Origin: Fennellomyces sp. T-0311
Lineage: Eukaryota; Mucoromycota; Mucoromycetes; Mucorales; Lichtheimiaceae
Assembly: GCA_025266875.1 (NCBI GenBank)
Contig: JALLLT010000018.1
Span: 708,446 to 772,445, forward strand
Direction: 5' to 3'
DNA length: 64,000 nt
Shown here: positions 1 to 11,939 of the stretch, piece by piece
Numbering within the stretch: the first letter of the stretch is position 1
Layout of the letters: every line of letters starts with the position of its first letter
Translations under genes and position numbers: made by a program
The notes under the pieces: generated by a model
The model's input: the letters and a program-made list of their open reading frames with translations, nothing else
The model's database searches: none
What the model was told of the DNA's origin: nothing

Positions 1-2
1 GC

Positions 3-170
3 GTTTATTTGGAGAAACTAAATAAGATTTCAGATCATGGAATCATAGGCTTGGTTGATGGAGCGCCGAAACTGCAACGCTTAACACTTGTAAATTGCGA
101 ATTTGTTGGTCAGAACGCAATTGCGTATGCACAAAAAAAGCTCAGATACGTTGTAATTACCGAATAAAGA
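3..170 (+). CDS. F-box/LRR-type protein, C-terminal end (partial at window edge)
   Basis: An open frame enters from the left edge and stops at 168-170. It encodes about 55 residues with leucine-rich-repeat character (ISDHGIIGLVDGAPKLQRL, then LTLVNCEF). The same pattern recurs on the minus strand at about 44.66-44.88 kb (LERLTLTRCPNISRRYIAYA versus LQRLTLVNCEFVGQNAIAYA), so the two are probably paralogous ends of F-box/LRR proteins, a family often expanded in Mucoromycota. No catalytic function is expected; such proteins usually recruit substrates to SCF ubiquitin ligases. The N-terminal part lies outside the window, so intactness cannot be judged. Confidence 0.5.
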
Positions 171-2328
171 TATCAGTTTGTACGCATGTAACCGCTCTCG
201 CATCTTCTTTTCGCTATGTAGCTATATACCAAAAAAACCTTAATGAGCATGAGAAAAAGTTTACGATATTCACTTTGTACCTCAATATTGTTGCAATTAC
301 AATTGTAAAAGAAAACTGACGGGTTATCAGTAGCGAAAAGCACCATGTACTGTACTTCACCAGTCATTTTGAGTAAATCTAAACAGCATCTTTATACCAT
401 GGCATAGTAAGTAAGTTACCCAGTAATCTGTTGAAATTAATGCTTATGAGAACAGAATAGTCTTGTGATCGTAAATGCTGGTACCGAAAATGTGGATGTC
501 GATCACCGATCGTAATTGGAAATTAGCACATGATGTCATTATATTCAGTTTGTGAAACATTGTTTAAGGTTCTTTACAGTCCTCCTCAAACCATAGTGCT
601 GTTAGTGTTGTACTTTGGACCCGAACGAAAGTGTTCTCCGGTACTACTATTATTGCACATACACATATTGTACTTAGATTCGATACTGGATAATTCATAC
701 AATCGAAAAAAAATCAATGGATCAGAGATCACCAACAGTGATAAGATGGTACGCGATAATATACTTTGCAGCACATAGCGACCATAACAACTTTGGTATA
801 CGCGTATTACCCCAAGTTGATCTTGTTGATATAACTTATGCTACTAATACAGATCTAACAAACATTTTGCGACACTTGTTTACTTTAAAACTTCAATGAT
901 GTATTCGTACATAGTGTCATGCTTCGACCATTGCTGAAAGCGAATAGACATACAAGTATAATAATAGAGCATATCACGTAGTCAACTACCTGTAAGTTCC
1001 GGGAAAGGTGCTGCAGAGACGTGAGCCCCGTTATAGCTCACATTACCATTCTCGTCTATAAAAACGAATTGGATGACAAAAACAAACACATGCAACGGAT
1101 ATGATTAAAAATACTTCCGTTACAGTTGTGATTTTGAAATAACGTTCTCACCATCGACGTTTATCCGTCTCGAGTGCTACGAACGCAACTATCAGATAAA
1201 AAAAGCACTTCATTGCAAGAATTGCACGTGAACCGCGGCTACTTTGCTTTGTAGTACATGGAGCAAAGACGTGAATGCATATCGACAACGTCTTACTACT
1301 GCTACCCTTATGCGAAAATGTGTAACCGGCGTTCGCGCGTGTGGTATGATTCAGAAACGTACCGGGGACTAGCACCATTGACTGATAAACTTTGTACTTT
1401 GTTTGGCTAGTGCTGTAATACAACGTACGATGCATCGATCAAATGTACAACGAAGTTACAATCGCACATGCTGTATACTCGATCATATCATAAAACATTT
1501 TGAGCAACGCTTATTTATAGATCTATATACTACGCACCGTTCTAGAATAGTACAACTTTAATATGTATACAAAGTGAGCTTCCTGATAGAACTCATGTTA
1601 TACATTCTGCAGAATACTTAAGTGCCTCAAATACAGATCTGCAAAAATCTATTCGATACTATTAAAGTATCTAGTTTTTGTGAATTTCACATGTGTCAAT
1701 TTAGGCATAACCATGATATAGTTTTGTGGGGATGGGGTAATCCAAAACAAGGCAGAGTTGTGCGGAGAATAAGCTTACAACCAAAAGAATGGGAAAAACA
1801 CCGGGAGATAGCTCGGAATGTGGGGAACTTTCGAACAGCATTAACTTTGTATCACAAACTGCGATACACCTTAATTCCCATTATATGTGGTCCAGTGAAC
1901 GGTAAAATATATCCGATCGTGAACACGAAAAACGACGAAGAACATTTTTGGGTATTCCTTTGAATATATTAAATTCATTGATCAATTTCAGCGACTGACG
2001 GCAACCTATCACTGAAAAAATGTGGCATAGACAGCTCAAGCTATAAATGTATTAGTGCCTTGATCCTGTCAATGTATGTAAATGCTACTAAAAAACATAA
2101 AATAAAAGCTCTCGTGATCCGCATGTTGAAGCACCCGAATTGAACCCTTTACAAAAGCTAAAAGCAACATACTCATCACATGTGCTTTTCCATTAATTCC
2201 CAAGCATGTAAAAAAGTTTTGTTGGAAAACCGGACAAGATGATTCGATCATACGGTCTAGGCGCCGAATCGCAAATGTGGTACAAATGCCTCGGTTTGTC
2301 GCTGTACACAATCGCGATCGATCAGACA
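171..2328. other. AT-rich intergenic region, no supported gene
   Basis: Only short chance-like ORFs are visible. The longest is a 113-codon open stretch at 1622-1963 (+) with Trp/Arg-rich patches (WGWGNPKQGRVVRR). It has no convincing start, splice or family signal and may be a decayed coding remnant. Confidence 0.5.
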
Positions 2329-2336
2329 TATAAAAG
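2329..2336 (+). promoter_or_regulatory. TATA box of the phospholipase gene
   Basis: TATAAAAG lies 49 bp before the ATG at 2385. This implies a very short 5' leader. Confidence 0.55.
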
Positions 2337-2384
2337 CGGATCACAAAGACGTGATTATAATGAACTACACTGGTATTTCGGAAA

Positions 2385-3973
2385 ATGGCCACGCATAATA
2401 AGATTCTTGCCTTGGTACTGTTGACACTCACCGTACTCGCTCACAGTGTAGCTGGTCTCACTGCATCAACCATTGGTGAATGTCCTCAATTGACTGCTCG
2501 ACCTTCGGGCCCAGCTGGTGCTCATGATTTGCGTCCTGATGATATCAAAGTTATTGCCGCGATGGGTGATAGGTATTAACCATTAGTAGTATAAGTTATT
2601 CCATGGGCTAATCATCTGAACTTGTAGTATTATGGCTGGATTTGCTTTGGAAGGAATCAATGATGGCCAAGGTGGAACCGGAATCTTGAATGTCAGTAGT
2701 ATTACCGAATACCGTGGCCAGAGCTGGGGCATTGGTGGTGACAGTGGTGCGGTTACTCTGGCCAACTTTGTTCAGCACTACAATTCCAGTCTTCAAGGCC
2801 CTGCTAAAGGAAGACAGCTTGCTGCCATCTGCCATGGTACACTTTCAAACACCCTGTTGACATATTTACGTTGCATACTGATGACTAGTTTTTATCATAG
2901 GATTGCTTTGCCTCGACAAACTGAGTAAGTTCACAACTAACGATCCCTCCTATGCCATTGAAATAATTGACGAAATATTCTATTACTTGCAAAACAGTTG
3001 TTCCCAAGGTTGCCGTTTTGAATGCTGCTCTTAGTGGTGCCATCTCGATGAACTTGGATGACGAACTGGACTACCTTATTCCTCAAATGAAGAAGATCAA
3101 AAACATTAACTACCAAAACGACTGGAAGTTGATTACCATTCAGATCGGAAGTAAGTTTTTCTTTACTACTTTTCGTTTCCAAGGGTACTTATTCTTCTTG
3201 CGTCCTGCTTAGGCAATGATCAATGCGCTTCATGTTTGAATCCTTTCCGTGGTGAAGTTACAGCTGCAAAGTACGGTGCCTATGTGGATGCCGCAGTTGC
3301 ACGTATTCGCAAGGAAATCCCTCGTGTTATCGTGAATCTTGTGGGCTCGTTCAACGTGTCGCATGTATATGATCTCACGCATGGAGAAGAATACTGCCGT
3401 CCTCTTTTTGATAACCCCAATGCACTTTTGAATCGAGTCGAGTGTTCATGCTTTTTGTTCGGTGAAAAAGAGCGCAACAACATGGACTTGCTCTCGGCCG
3501 GTTATAACGTCAAGTTGAAAGAGATCTACAACAAGTACAAGGGTCAAGAGAACAGCGGTTTTGGTATCCGCTTTACTCCTGCCAACATTAACGTCGGTGG
3601 TTTCCCCTTGGAAGTAATGAGGTAAGTGACTTTCCCCGCTCAACAATCATGGTGTTATATGCTTAACCTTTTTTTTCAACAAGTAATGTTGACTGCTTCC
3701 ATCCTGGAAAACTTGCTCACCAATGGGTGGCAAAGGTAATAACCCAATACTGAACTTAGACTGGAGCAAATTTACTTATATGCCTTCGATTTCAAGATCG
3801 TTTGGAATACCCTTTTCCTTTCTCAAAGTCAAATTCCCGCACAGGATTTCAACTACGATCCCAACCAGCCGGTATGTTTGAGTCGTCGGGTTAGTTGTTC
3901 TACTCCAATATTTATTTTGAAACGTACATAGGTCTACTGTCCAACTGATGACGACAGAATCCGTGTCGACTAA
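2385..3973 (+). CDS. Secreted GDSL-type phospholipase B-like lipase
   Basis: Eight exons keep one frame: 2385-2572, 2628-2836, 2901-2924, 2998-3150, 3213-3621, 3684-3735, 3797-3871 and 3932-3973, giving 383 aa. Residues 1 to about 24 form a hydrophobic signal peptide. SGNH/GDSL hydrolase blocks are complete after splicing: GDSIMAGF (Ser63, the codon is split by intron 1), ALSGA, GSNDQC (Asn193) and DCFHP (Asp331, His334). The match is to fungal and animal PLB1-like GDSL phospholipases, which remove acyl chains from (lyso)phospholipids outside the cell. Exon 3 is only 24 bp, but it restores the family sequence GLLCLDKL and joins a GTAAGT donor to a good acceptor. A TATA box precedes the start. 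Substrate is inferred from family; intactness is clear from the sequence. Confidence 0.88.
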
Positions 3974-4325
3974 GTGCTCTTCATCAAATAGTCATTCAAT
4001 TCAAGAGGATATGTGTTTATCTTTTATGTGGTAATAATTCAGTAATAAAAAAAATTCAGAAAGTGACAAATGCACAGCAAATATGCTATGTCCTTACTAT
4101 ATACGAAACTTTCATATGAGTAGACACTAACCTTAGACGTGCGCAATTTCGCAGGTAGAACAGTCGCAAAGGTAATACTTTAGCTGTTTTGCCTTGTTAA
4201 TGTCGTCTTGCAAATGTATAGGACTGCAAGTGCTTTGGTCACAAGGTCGCTCGACTGGTGGGCCAATTTTCATTTAGCTTTAAGCCAGCGCTGCTTGGAC
4301 GTGTCTTCACCAGAAAAAAATAATA

Positions 4326-5798
4326 ATGAGCTTTCGCAAGCGCAACGCAGATCAGCAACCAAAACTTCCACCTGGATCTCGACTCAGTGCATACAATGGT
4401 CAACTCTTAATTTCAACAGGAGTGCCGTCACTTGACGACATTATGGGTGGCGGTTTGCCTGTTGGTACCGTGCTCTTGATCAAAGAAGATCGCGCCACGA
4501 CATATGCACAGCTACTGTTGAAATACTTTTTGGCGCAAGGCATGGCGTCTGGACATCATTGCGCATTGGCGTCGCGTGACGAAGATGGAAACGAGCTGCT
4601 ACGCAACCTTATGTGGTTGGCAACGTCAGCTTCTTCTAACGACGATGACGAGGATCATGACGAAGCAGCTAAAAGCGCCGCACGATCCAACGCGGAAGGT
4701 GATCGTCTAAAGATCGCATGGCGATATGCACACCTGAAGAAGTTTGAATCGGGTGTTCGACAAGGTATATGATGGATAAATACGGTCATGGAACAGTCAA
4801 AGGTTTACAAATGCTGTAGCCTCGCCGTCGTCACCGCCACCACAACAAGCATCGTCTTCGTCATCAAACATAAACGAAAAGTCGGCGCCCGGCAATGAAC
4901 CTCGACCTTATTGTAGTCTGTTTGATCTCACGAAACGCATCCCCGAATCGGTCTTGGAAGAGGGCAAGCCGACAGTGTTGGATAATATGGAAGGCGAGGA
5001 TGATTATGCAACCCTTTTGGATAACATTCGCAAACTGGTCTTGGAGAACAACTTTAGGTAAAAGGCAAGAATGTGGGGGCGAAATGATGGCGTTGTCTCA
5101 TCCAACTTAAAGCTCGGCGATACCGGCAAAGCCCAATACGCAACGGAACGTGCTCCGTCTGGGTATCCATTCCCTCGCGTCTCCGAGCTGGCAATCGAAA
5201 TCGTCCTACGTATGCCCGTTGGTTCTTCTATCCAAAAGTTAAACAGGCTGACGCATATCTTTAACTAGGACTTGTACAAATTCTTCCATGCTCTGCGAGG
5301 TTTGCTACGATTCTCCTTTGGTGCTGCAGTGATTACAATCCCAGCCTACCTATACGAAGAGTCACCTAACTTCGTAAAACGGGTCGAGCATATGGCGGAT
5401 GCCGTGGTAGAGGTGGAATCATTCGCAGGTTCGTGTTTGGCAGCGTAGAAACAAATGCAGTGGGAATACTTACATGGTCAACAGGATCCATGGTTCACAA
5501 CGATGCCCCGTACACTCAGAATTATCACGGCTTCTTCTATGTCCATAAACTGCCGGTGCTCAACTCGCTGCTGCCACCGAGCACCAAGCTCTCAGTATTG
5601 TCGGCTGGTGGAAGCAACGATCTTGCATTCAAACTTCGACGCAAACGATTTGCCATCGAAACATTCCATTTGCCTCCTGAAGGCGGCGTCAGCGAACGGC
5701 GGACGGAGCCTCCTCCATCGAGCGACTCAAAGAAACGCCAGCCAAAGCGTATAGGATGCGGCTCGACACCAGGAAAGACAGACCCACTGGAGTTTTAA
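4326..5798 (+). CDS. ELP4: Elongator complex protein 4 (PAXNEB family)
   Basis: Five exons (4326-4764, 4820-5057, 5113-5209, 5269-5428, 5485-5798) give 415 aa. The N-terminal block STGVPSLDDIMGGGLPVGTV (about residues 30-50), the central LFDLTKRIP, IHSLASPSW, DLYKFFHALRGLLRFS, and the late NYHGFFYVHKLP block follow the order of Elp4. Elp4 has a RecA-like fold and forms the Elp4-Elp5-Elp6 ring of Elongator, which is needed for the xm5U34 modification of tRNA wobble uridines. The ATG at 4326 follows a run of A after an in-frame-stop-rich leader and gives the family N-terminus. The C-terminal tail is low complexity (Ser/Pro/Lys). An acidic insert at about residues 100-120 is not conserved in the family as I know it. 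Confidence 0.9.
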
Positions 5799-7013
5799 GT
5801 AAATAGAAAATCAACCTTACATTGCATCATATTCTATTTCCGTGGCAACATATTAATTGTACATTATCAATACAGTAAAAGGGGAAGGTATCTCAGTATG
5901 TAGTCAAGGATGGTTGGCCCACATTATGGGCATACTCTCTGTCCATCAGATGAGATCAAAGTGCGCTCCTTGCCTAGTGATACCGCCATTTTGGCAATGC
6001 AAATCGCGAATTGTTGAGAGGCACTGTTCAGTGATGACTATATGATCAGTTGAAGCTTGGACAATCTTATTGGATTTACCAAGCAACTCGAATAAAAGCA
6101 CGAGCGAGGCGTTACTTCTGACCAACTGAGAGCTGCGAGCCCTCGTCAGCCATTCGTGTAGGTTCGTATTCTATTTCGCAGTAAGTCTCAGTCAAAGCTC
6201 CCAAGCAGATCAACCATGACAACCTTACCAATAGCAAAAGTAAGCATATTGAGTAAAGTTTGCAACAGCCGTCCTGGCAAGGTTTTGCACGAGTAGTCTG
6301 TGCCAAAATTCGACTGCGGAAACGCACACACTTGTTATCTCTACAGAAATTTGAGCAACTCGAAGAGTTTCATTATAGTTATCGTCAGATCAAGTGTACT
6401 CTCGGCTAGGGCAGATTCCCAAAATGCTTGGGTTGCACAGATCTTTGCAAGTGCATTATGTTCGTTCTTCCACAAGTGGCGTGTTACAAATTCCATCTGC
6501 TGTAGCCGAGATAACTTGGTTTGGCGTCGCATATGGTATGCTGTGTCTTATATGTACTTATTTCTTGATTCACATTGCTTACCAAAGACATGAGAGCATC
6601 GGAACAGTGCTGGACAAACTATCGCCGCAAGGTTCACCAGACTAAGAAGCCTTCTAACAAATCACGCTGAACTGACAAGTTATCAGTGAGTCATGCCATA
6701 TACATCTTATTTTGTGAGAACCCTTTTTTCAATATTTTTGGAAATTAAGCTTGCATGTAGACGGAAAAAACTTTATCAGCTGGCGCAGTAACACTGTTTT
6801 CGCGTAACGAAACCTCAGCTGGTCGTATACATAGTCAAGGGACTGGTATTCCAGCAAATTTAGAGCCATGGCGACATTGCTATACCACTCTAGATCTTAT
6901 GTAAGCTATTAGGGGTTTCAGTAATGAGTAATAGGACTAGCCCATTTTGGCTGTGGCGTGGGTGTCGCAGTAACTGACAGTGCGCTGGGTACACAAGACC
7001 TCATTCGAACGCC
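5799..7013. other. Intergenic region, no supported gene
   Basis: Between ELP4 and the F-box gene only short overlapping frames are seen (for example 6300-6645, both strands), without domain or splice support. Confidence 0.45.
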
Positions 7014-7022
7014 TATTTATAA
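7014..7022 (+). promoter_or_regulatory. TATA-like element of the F-box gene
   Basis: TATTTATAA lies about 95 bp before the ATG at 7114. Confidence 0.4.
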
Positions 7023-7113
7023 GCGACCATTTCTTTCAGAATGGCCGCACCACACGTTTGTTCGACCTGCAATTTATAGCGTGAAACAGCAAGTTTACTC
7101 CTTTGCATCTGCA

Positions 7114-9084
7114 ATGACAACGATCGATCAGCTTATCACCGAAGCTAGGGATGCTTTCGCTGCTGGGAAGCTTGAAATCGCGCTTCACAATTCCACCAAC
7201 CTCATTCAGGAGCTTCGGCAGCAAACTGTCAATGCCTTGGAGCTACGTGCATCCATTTACGAGAAGAAGGCGAACCATACCAAGGAACTGGAAGATACAC
7301 TGTTGATTGCCGAATATGACTGCAACAACACCAGCGCGTATCTGCGTGCTGCCAGAATTTATTCAGAGCAAGAAAAGCTATACGAAGCCCTTGACTATCT
7401 CCGAAAGGCTCTACACACTTCTCCCAAAAAGAAGATACGCGTTATGATCTGGAATCTGCTGACCAAGACAAAGGAACGGTTAAGGCGTCGCGTTGACTTC
7501 ATCGCTGCGGCACCTTACGATATCGTGTGTAACATCCTTTCTCACCTTGGCCCACATTATGCTTCGATCTGTATGGATGTTTGTCATCGCTGGCGGGAGG
7601 TGATCCTAGGCTGTCCGGTGATATGGGAAAACGTCGATTCGTATATCCCTTACTGGAATGAGCGATTTGACATGGTCCGAACTGTTTCCCATCATGTCCG
7701 GAAGTTGTTGCTACGTTATCGTGGTACCACACATTTTACCTCATGGTCAGAGTTTGTCAAGGAAGTACCCTTTCCCCGATTACAGTTTTTGGAGGTTATG
7801 GATTCAAGTTTAAGCAAAGGTATGAACAGAGTTGCACGTTTTGGGTGTTTTTGGACGCTGGAAAATACTAACGTCGTATTTTTAGATAGATCACCTCTGG
7901 GTGAACCATTCTTCGCGGCTCTGCATTACGTGGCAAGTACGTTGACTGGAGTCAAAATACATGGCGGGCCCGAGGTCTCCCTGGGGAAGCTTTTAACAAC
8001 CTGTCCGAAGCTTACCAGTATCGATATTCAAGTCGAAAATGTTTCAGATTGGGTCACGGGAATGCCTACCACAACGCTATTGACCAATGCCAGGATCGCC
8101 ACGAACTTTCCAGTGGATCGCAGTAACCTTACACCATTCTTTCAGTGCGCACCAGGTCTTAAGAAAATCGTACTCCGCTCCCTGAATTGGGTTGATGGCG
8201 TAGATATCTCACCCCTAATCGAACACTGTTGTCCGGAATTGTCTTACATCATTACTGGCGTCTGTGGTCATACCTGTGACTTTCATTTGGCAAATTCAAG
8301 TGGACCTTCCGACGGACTAAAGCAGATGTCGCTCAGCAATGTGAATTCGACTGCACCTTTGCTATCAAGGCTCGAAAGGGCGACAGATAGTTTGCAGGCT
8401 CTCCATATCGAACTTCGTAATGATGGACATAATAGCACTTGGGCGGATTGGCGGCCTTTGTCATCCTTTATCATGCACAAATTGACCTGGTTGAGTATCG
8501 ACGTCGATCCAAACTTTGCGCTCTATCATCACCTTCCCGAAATGCTACGTAGTTATCCTGCCTTGGAGCGACTCAGACTTACCGTAATTGGAGAATGGTC
8601 CTCCACGGCTACATCAGTACGGGACAATGTTTTCGCTGCTTTAGCCAACCTGGAAAACCTTCACGATCTGGAATTGGCAAATCATCCTCTCGATGGCGAA
8701 GGCTTTCGCAAGCTTATAGAGAAGCACGCAAGGCAAGAGTCACCTACCCTGAAACACCTAATAATCTCGGACTGCATGATCCCTATCAATGTACTATACG
8801 ACATTGTGAGTATCAAAAGCATTGAATCGTTATTACTGTACAATGATCTTTTTGGACGCAATTCCTTAGCTGATATAGATGAATTCGCACGGCTGGCTGC
8901 TGAACTACCTTGTCTGAAGTATCTTTATTTGGATAGAAGTATACAGCTGACGGAGAACGCAGTCAGATGCATTGCAAGTAGCAAAAGCCTAGAAAGGCTA
9001 GTCACCAATAACAGTAGTCTCTCTGAGGAGTCATACACTCTGTTGAAACATTTGCTTGGACGTTCGCTAGCGAGGAGGTTTTAG
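7114..9084 (+). CDS. TPR/F-box/LRR protein (SCF substrate-receptor type)
   Basis: The frame is open from a GTG at 6958, but the first in-frame ATG is 7114 (MTTIDQLITEA), downstream of a TATA-like box, so I start there. Residues 1 to about 110 form helical TPR-like repeats (AFAAGKLEIALHNS, YLRAARIYSEQEKLYEALDY). An F-box follows at about residues 128-172 (PYDIVCNILSHLG, then CHRWREVILGCPVIWENV), then about 450 residues of leucine-rich repeats. The order TPR, F-box, LRR matches Dia2/Pof-type SCF receptors, which choose proteins for ubiquitination. A 66-bp segment, 7820-7885, has a donor GTATGA, a branch site TACTAAC at 7867-7873 and acceptor TTTTTAG. It is very probably an in-frame intron; removing it gives 634 aa. 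Substrates cannot be inferred. Confidence 0.8.
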   Translation: MTTIDQLITEARDAFAAGKLEIALHNSTNLIQELRQQTVNALELRASIYEKKANHTKELEDTLLIAEYDCNNTSAYLRAARIYSEQEKLYEALDYLRKALHTSPKKKIRVMIWNLLTKTKERLRRRVDFIAAAPYDIVCNILSHLGPHYASICMDVCHRWREVILGCPVIWENVDSYIPYWNERFDMVRTVSHHVRKLLLRYRGTTHFTSWSEFVKEVPFPRLQFLEVMDSSLSKGMNRVARFGCFWTLENTNVVFLDRSPLGEPFFAALHYVASTLTGVKIHGGPEVSLGKLLTTCPKLTSIDIQVENVSDWVTGMPTTTLLTNARIATNFPVDRSNLTPFFQCAPGLKKIVLRSLNWVDGVDISPLIEHCCPELSYIITGVCGHTCDFHLANSSGPSDGLKQMSLSNVNSTAPLLSRLERATDSLQALHIELRNDGHNSTWADWRPLSSFIMHKLTWLSIDVDPNFALYHHLPEMLRSYPALERLRLTVIGEWSSTATSVRDNVFAALANLENLHDLELANHPLDGEGFRKLIEKHARQESPTLKHLIISDCMIPINVLYDIVSIKSIESLLLYNDLFGRNSLADIDEFARLAAELPCLKYLYLDRSIQLTENAVRCIASSKSLERLVTNNSSLSEESYTLLKHLLGRSLARRF

Positions 9085-9670
9085 CGTACATTTTACATAT
9101 CTATAAACATGAGGCAGGATACACTATCGCATCGTACAGGAAATTAGGCCTATCAAAACAATGTTTATATGCAATGTTTAGATGCATCACTTAGTGTAGT
9201 TAGGTTATTTGAAAAGTGTACAGAAACGGAACAGACTTGTAAGATTCTGGGATGTACTTCAAAATAGATAAAAGGAAGCTATTAACGATGGGGGTTACAA
9301 CCGATATCCATATCTATTACTGTGATGGACGGGCTACTTGAGATACGGTGGTAACTATTGGTTTCTCGGTTGGGAATATGATATGTAGTGGTTTAATATT
9401 GTAATGGTAACATTGGCGCACATATTGATGTTAATGTCTACTACATACTGAATGATTCATGCGCTTCCACCCTGTATAATTTGGTGCTACTTTATCTGAT
9501 GTAATCTTTTATATCAAATACGTATGCATTGTGTCCAAATACGACGTACGAAAAGATATATAATAAACGATTGTCGTTTATAAGAATGATAGTAGATGTA
9601 ATTCTACAATCACATATAAAGTTTACCAAAGACAGTTACGTACATGAATATTTATTTTCAGAGTAAAGGC
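9085..9670. other. Intergenic region between convergent genes
   Basis: This is AT-rich DNA holding the 3' ends of the F-box gene (+) and the hydrolase (-). I see no other gene. Confidence 0.5.
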
Positions 9671-10453
9671 TTAGATAATTTTCTTTGCTACACCAGGAGT
9701 TAGCCAGCAAACTTTGTTCGCAAATCCTTCCTCTTCAAAGATCTTGCGCGATTGTTCACTCGATTCTGAAAAATGTTTCCAATTATCAAAGTGCATCGGA
9801 ACGACCACATCTGCTTTGATTTCGCGGGCCAACTTGACAGCATCCTTGCCTCCCATAGTAATATCCAACGGACCATTTGGCAGCGGTGCTTGTGCAATAC
9901 CCAGGTTCAAAATAGCAACCGAGACATGATACTTGTCCTTCATCTGTACTAGTTCAGGCATATACAGCGTATCGCCAGAAAAGTAAATCACATTGGGCTT
10001 GCCATCTGTTTCTCCAAAAGTATCCGATTCCAAGATAAAGCCAGTGACTTCACCTCCTGGCAAATGGTCGCACGGTGTACCGGTTACTTTAAACGGTTTA
10101 CCTCCCAAATTCAATGAGAGTGTTTCCCAGGGTCGAATTGCCGTTACTCCGGGTCTCGGTTGCAATTTTTTGGCGCCATCCACAGTAGTAATCACCACGC
10201 GTCCATCGAGTAGCTGTCTACCTGTGTCATCCAAATTGTCAGGATGATCCTCGTGGCTCAAAAGAACTGCATCAATGGGCGGTAAATCCTTGATTCCAAT
10301 GGCTGGTCCCGTAGTGCTTTTCAACAGAACAATGCCAAGGTCGTATTCGGCTCCTACATCGTCGAAAACAGGATCAGTCAACAGTTTGACTCCATCAATA
10401 TCGAGAATGGCAGTGGCAGTGCCAATATGGGTCATTGTCAGATTGATAGGCAT
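9671..10453 (-). CDS. Metallo-beta-lactamase-fold hydrolase (UlaG-like)
   Basis: A single exon of 260 aa. The open frame runs further upstream, but the homologous N-terminus starts at MPINLTMTHIGTATAILDID (ATG at 10451-10453), as also seen in two decayed copies in this window. MBL-fold landmarks are LLSHEDHPDNLD in the metal-binding loop (a HxxHxDN variant of the usual HxHxDH, which I recall from related bacterial proteins), TTVDGAKKLQPRPGV, FSGDT and PMHFDNW. Zinc-dependent hydrolysis is likely; the substrate is unknown. A TATA-like AATATATAAT lies about 110 bp upstream on the minus strand. This is the only intact member of a three-copy family here (see 13000-13532 and 29586-29960). Confidence 0.82.
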   Translation of the reverse strand: MPINLTMTHIGTATAILDIDGVKLLTDPVFDDVGAEYDLGIVLLKSTTGPAIGIKDLPPIDAVLLSHEDHPDNLDDTGRQLLDGRVVITTVDGAKKLQPRPGVTAIRPWETLSLNLGGKPFKVTGTPCDHLPGGEVTGFILESDTFGETDGKPNVIYFSGDTLYMPELVQMKDKYHVSVAILNLGIAQAPLPNGPLDITMGGKDAVKLAREIKADVVVPMHFDNWKHFSESSEQSRKIFEEEGFANKVCWLTPGVAKKII

Positions 10454-11590
10454 TTTCGTTCTGCTTTGTAGTTGTACGTAAAAAGAGATACGAATGAATA
10501 ATCGATGCTTGAAAAGAACAAAATATATGGAAGTTTTTTCCCACAAACCGGGATGGCTATTATATATTTACCGTTGGCTCGCGTACCCGGATCAAGTACT
10601 AATTTGGTGGTTTCCGAAAGAGCCTGCGGTCAAGAAAGTAAACATTGTGCTAAATATTTGAAATGCATTTTCGATTTTCGATTTTCGAATTCCTCGCCAT
10701 AAATGCTTTGTAAGTGCTTACTAAGCCGGCGCCTGGCTCCATAGCTTTGAGAAGCACAGAGTTTACCATACACTATAGGCGTGTATTTGATGATTGTTCT
10801 TATCTACGAACAGATAATATATTTTGCTAAGTGTAGATGAAGGTCAGATAAAAAATCCAAGAATGCTAATGTATATTTTTAAAGCACCATATAGACTACA
10901 TAAGAGAATATACGTAATTTTATGAACCATATGAGAAGTATGAATGCTAGGATAATCCAAGGGAAGTAGTTTTATGACGTTTTAGTATGGTATAACATAT
11001 CCTTTTGTTTGTACGTGAGTAAAGCTCTTTGCTGTCAAGTCGTTTCTTGTATTGGAAAGACACAACTGCTAATAGACAAAAGTAGCTTGTTCTTTATCAA
11101 ATCTAGGTAAAATTTAGTAAACTACAAAAGGTTGGTATTTAATGGATTGCAGGAGTTCTTCAAAATTGGTCTTATATTCATTGCCAGTCTGTGATATATC
11201 CTAAAACGAAATACCAAGTCGGTTCTCAAGAAGATAACGCGGTAAAACCGATTTCTTATCAGAGAAAGCTCTTGGTCGATTAGACTAACAAGAACTACAA
11301 ACCTTTATGATAGGAGGAAGGCTATGTAGAGAAGAACTTTATATTGGGAAGAGCCTGTGCTTTTTCAATCATGGTCCCACTCTATTTATATCTTTAGATA
11401 AGAGAATATTATTCTTCAATTGATCTACTTGTCCTTAGCAAAATATCATGGGCTTAAAATGCTTGACTGTAGTGTCTTTTCTTCCGCACAATAATGTTTA
11501 TATAATAGGCTGGACCAATATAATTCAGTGTTATCATCCTAGCAGGGGAAACCAGAAATGTCGTAGCAATGCATAGGATTTAGTTAGCAC
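10454..11590. other. AT-rich intergenic region, no gene seen
   Basis: It begins with the promoter of the minus-strand hydrolase. The remainder has frequent stops in all frames and no recognisable RNA or repeat structure. Confidence 0.5.
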
Positions 11591-11628
11591 ATGGCATGCT
11601 TACGAATATTAGGTACAGCTGGATTGAT

Positions 11629-11936
11629 CGCGATGGCAGCCCTCAAAAGCAATATGTTATGCTGTGGAGTGGGAGCATACCCGGTTCTTTCGAATCTCGC
11701 AATATGCTCAAACAGCTGCTTGGGGCATTACTCTTATCATGGAACTTATGGGGTGTGTGTTGATGGCCGAAGTCAGTGATCTTTCGGTCGACCAAATCGT
11801 TATGTATAATCTTGTCATCAACGCTTGTATGATTTCCGTCACGGTGACTGTCAGCATCGTTGTCGGCTATTACGGTGGTCGGGTGGAGCATAAGGTTGGC
11901 AAGGAGTGGACGGCAGGAAGCGATCTCTCAGGCTAA
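11629..11936 (+). CDS. Small two-helix membrane protein (unrecognised, start unclear)
   Basis: An open frame from about 11629 to the stop at 11934-11936 encodes about 100 residues. It has two probable membrane helices (about AWGITLIMELMGCVLMAEV and NLVINACMISVTVTVSIVVG) and a short charged tail ending GSDLSG. Codon use looks like a real exon, unlike the surrounding AT-rich DNA. I could not find a clear start; an ATG at 11664 gives 90 aa, and an upstream exon may exist. I do not recognise the family, and it may be the C-terminal exon of a larger or decayed membrane protein. Confidence 0.4.
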
Positions 11937-11939
11937 TAC

